Assembly (NCBI GenBank): GCA_964458935.1
Contig: CAYWKS010000003.1
Span: forward strand, 107,709-171,708
Origin: CAYWKS01 sp964458935
GTDB lineage: Bacteria; Planctomycetota; Phycisphaerae; Phycisphaerales; Zrk34
DNA: 64,000 bases
Reading direction: 5' to 3'
Below the pieces are notes generated by a model that had not been told where the DNA came from, made no database searches, and saw nothing but the letters and a program-made list of their open reading frames with translations. The number at the start of each line of letters is the position of its first letter. Position 1 is the stretch's first letter. The translations under genes and the position numbers were made by a program. Below are positions 63,101-64,000 of this stretch, piece by piece.

Positions 63101-64000
63101 TCGTACCGCCGCGCCCAGTTCAACCGGCCGTCAGTCGGATCGGCCGCGATCACGATGCCCCTGCCGGTCACGATGTAGAGCGTCTGGTCGTGCAAACGCA
63201 AGGCCGCCGGCGCGGTCGGGACGGCGTCGGGCGCCTGCGCGCACAGGAACGACCGCCAGCGCTCCTCGCCGGTCTCCGGGTCCAGGGCGATCAGGTACAA
63301 ATCGTCCAGCACCTCCGCGACGGACAGCAGCACCTGGCCTGACTCCACGGGCGCGGCGAGGAATCGTGCCGGCGCGGCAAGATGCTTCACCGTCGGGTCG
63401 TGCGCGCTGCCGTCGACGTCGCCCAGCGACGAACGCCAGAGCGTTTGACCGGTCCGCGCATCGATGGCTTCCAGTCGATTGCCGCCGTCTGAGCGGACCT
63501 GCACCGCTTGATTCCGCACGATCACGACGTGCCGGCGGCCCGAGTCGAGAAACGAGTTCGAAGCCACGTGGTACAGCCGATCGCCCGAGACGGTCATGTC
63601 CCGGCCCAGCTCGTCGGCGAACATCACCATCTGCTCGATGGTCTGAGGCTCGGAGCTCGCCGCGGCGGAGCCCGTGCGGTCGTCCAACCCCGCGATCGTC
63701 CGCACCATCGTGGTCGTCCAGACCTGGCGGCCCGATGCGCGATCGAGCGCGATGACCGTTTCCGCCGTCTTGGCGTACACGCGGTCGCCATGGACGACGA
63801 TGCGATCGGTCGGCGTCCAGCCCTGCTCGGCCCAGCGCGCAGCCAACTGGCCACGGGAGTACTTGTTCAGCCGGATGAGCTGCCGCGGCGCCAGTCGATC
63901 GAGCCCGATCTGCAGCAGCGACCAACTGCGACCCCATAGTGTCGACCACAGCCCGACGCGCGGGTCGCCTTCGGTGGCGTCGCTCCAGTCCAACGCCGCC
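60163..64000 (-). CDS. PQQ-type beta-propeller protein (5' partial)
   Basis: The frame is open to the right edge, so the N-terminus is missing; at least 1,276 residues are present. Repeats of the PQQ-enzyme type occur in the first ~450 residues (VIALDRASGRQVW, LDPETGEERWRSF, AYNLADGSVRWRAPL) and again near the C-terminus (LTAWDLRGGQMMW). Between them are helical TPR-like residues (about 480-700). No catalytic motif for a PQQ dehydrogenase is visible, so it is more likely a structural or binding propeller. First visible gene of the eight-gene minus-strand operon. Confidence 0.82.
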   Translation of the reverse strand, partial: AALDWSDATEGDPRVGLWSTLWGRSWSLLQIGLDRLAPRQLIRLNKYSRGQLAARWAEQGWTPTDRIVVHGDRVYAKTAETVIALDRASGRQVWTTTMVRTIAGLDDRTGSAAASSEPQTIEQMVMFADELGRDMTVSGDRLYHVASNSFLDSGRRHVVIVRNQAVQVRSDGGNRLEAIDARTGQTLWRSSLGDVDGSAHDPTVKHLAAPARFLAAPVESGQVLLSVAEVLDDLYLIALDPETGEERWRSFLCAQAPDAVPTAPAALRLHDQTLYIVTGRGIVIAADPTDGRLNWARRYESRARRTEGLRLAGDQVVLPIDAMPWRRSRLFITGGKLVAVAADSGGVRLLDAATGELVRTVANDAEARGCDQALGIHEGALIVGGSEELAAYNLADGSVRWRAPLSTAMSSRATGQACLTEDAAYAPVGRTLVRVDLRTGKRTRVWTPLSSSSAPLGNLSSDGQILVSAGLAEVRAVAGVGQHRAILSRRVAAGDTAALGERSRLALARGRADEALADLRQVVETAEPGDTRDEARRVLMTVLLDQAQRQPDQAEALVAEAERHAQSAAERARVRLAQARNERRAGRTRAAAEVYRTLVEDPAAAEVVPMDGAGWSASASAVAAAALRDLTGETGPTADAVERGAARLAEIAVMPPGRDKLLRLQTLMAGYPQTPAARQAAAAVAAIAADRGVRRFALAEAILHNAPDAGALIRQAMEQRGWPDAAAPDADARPDDTGAAQRMDAPPLRCIWSPRYKTEMPIRLHDGGALDHTPLLRQRLYTYYPQTGQLLCRDPRTRAAADPRTGEPWPALRLPPDSDEARKPSERGPVMVGGCSGHMLVVRTPGHVIAADLADPQLEAIWQHAAPPLAAYPDAVRPHRRVGLYNAMAVGRDVLIEHLWDEQDSGHMVRCVELVGGTELWRRGFPGRNVAGVAVVDGRAVVALDEGKRLWIGERRTGRRLHEAALPSMRAENLTAWSDRGLLYADAARLHYQPVEPAGRRWSAPLPGGELGQLGAVGSGYAVSIASDGELTAWDLRGGQMMWTRESPPVVRAVDAALSDDGERLAVVGRGRNGEWGASVLEAGSGETVVDMRWSRLVQHWTEAKTVLRAGRFVPVYGRDRRQAGLGHMRFAQRSDGSMADALTISELGKGERLPRSVAPPLVRAGVLIAPTSEGMYGFARGEASAMSADVDDAGAATAMSASEAGGTLRLLDVAGPRLQVNVHELRWNGVPASAAQRQAMQRMVEQQMRGMLEAQPAGVGVPVREENDPPTAAVEQE

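Noticed and set aside
1..64000. Insertion sequences, integrases, phage genes, CRISPR arrays, rRNA genes
   Set aside because: No transposase or integrase motifs, no regularly spaced repeats and no rRNA sequence were seen; the one tandem repeat lies inside a coding gene.

Overview
The window is GC-rich, densely packed bacterial chromosome. No 16S rRNA is visible, so placement is inferential. The protein families (giant von Willebrand/coiled-coil/PQQ-propeller operon, Ser/Thr kinase with TPR tail, FHA domain fused to a Tad ATPase, excisionase-type HTH with C-terminal membrane helices) and an ABC permease-DtxR fusion known from Chlamydia fit the PVC superphylum, most likely a planctomycete of the Phycisphaerae type. 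No insertion sequence, phage gene, CRISPR array or pseudogene was seen.

Region 1 (1-11254, plus strand) is a Tad/Flp-type secretion or pilus operon. It holds a membrane Ser/Thr kinase with a TPR tail (5' end off the window), TadG-like and TadE-like proteins, an unknown bitopic protein, CpaB, an FHA-CpaF fusion ATPase, TadB, TadC and a second FHA protein under its own promoter. A tRNA-Leu(UAA) on the minus strand follows.

Region 2 (11591-30883) is a self-contained nitrate-assimilation block. Eight co-directional overlapping genes make and mature the molybdenum cofactor (moaA, a CMD-family protein, moaD, moaE, moeA, moaC, mogA, mobA). On the minus strand lie an outer-membrane porin and the nasT-nasS nitrate sensor/antiterminator pair. 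On the plus strand follows nrtA-B-C-D, the nitrate reductase (nasA/narB), a nitrite reductase (nirA) and a flavoprotein reductase. The nrtA leader carries two hexaloop hairpins with the A1/G4 signature expected for the RNA target of the ANTAR protein NasT, so sensor, antiterminator, RNA target, importer, enzymes and cofactor synthesis all sit together.

Region 3 (31048-47570) is mixed housekeeping: gatC-gatA; a likely unannotated small RNA with promoter and terminator; glyA; a four-gene Mn/Fe/Zn ABC transporter whose first permease carries a C-terminal DtxR/MntR-type repressor (the YtgCR arrangement); an exported protein of unknown role; an SDR oxidoreductase; lutABC for lactate oxidation; a GH57 glycosidase; an HTH-membrane protein; and a metallophosphoesterase.

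Region 4 (47606 to the right edge, minus strand) is one tightly coupled envelope operon. In transcription order it encodes a PQQ-propeller protein (5' end off the window), a vWA protein, a large DUF4175-like membrane protein, a coiled-coil protein with a collagen-like GQQ tract, a TPR protein, an NPCBM protein, a tandem trypsin-like/PDZ protein and a trypsin-like protein that has lost its whole catalytic triad.

The most unusual items are the permease-repressor fusion, the ANTAR leader, a ~200-residue helical insertion in NrtB, the triad-less HtrA homologue, the Fe-S-linked flavoprotein paired with NirA, and the small RNA between gatA and glyA.
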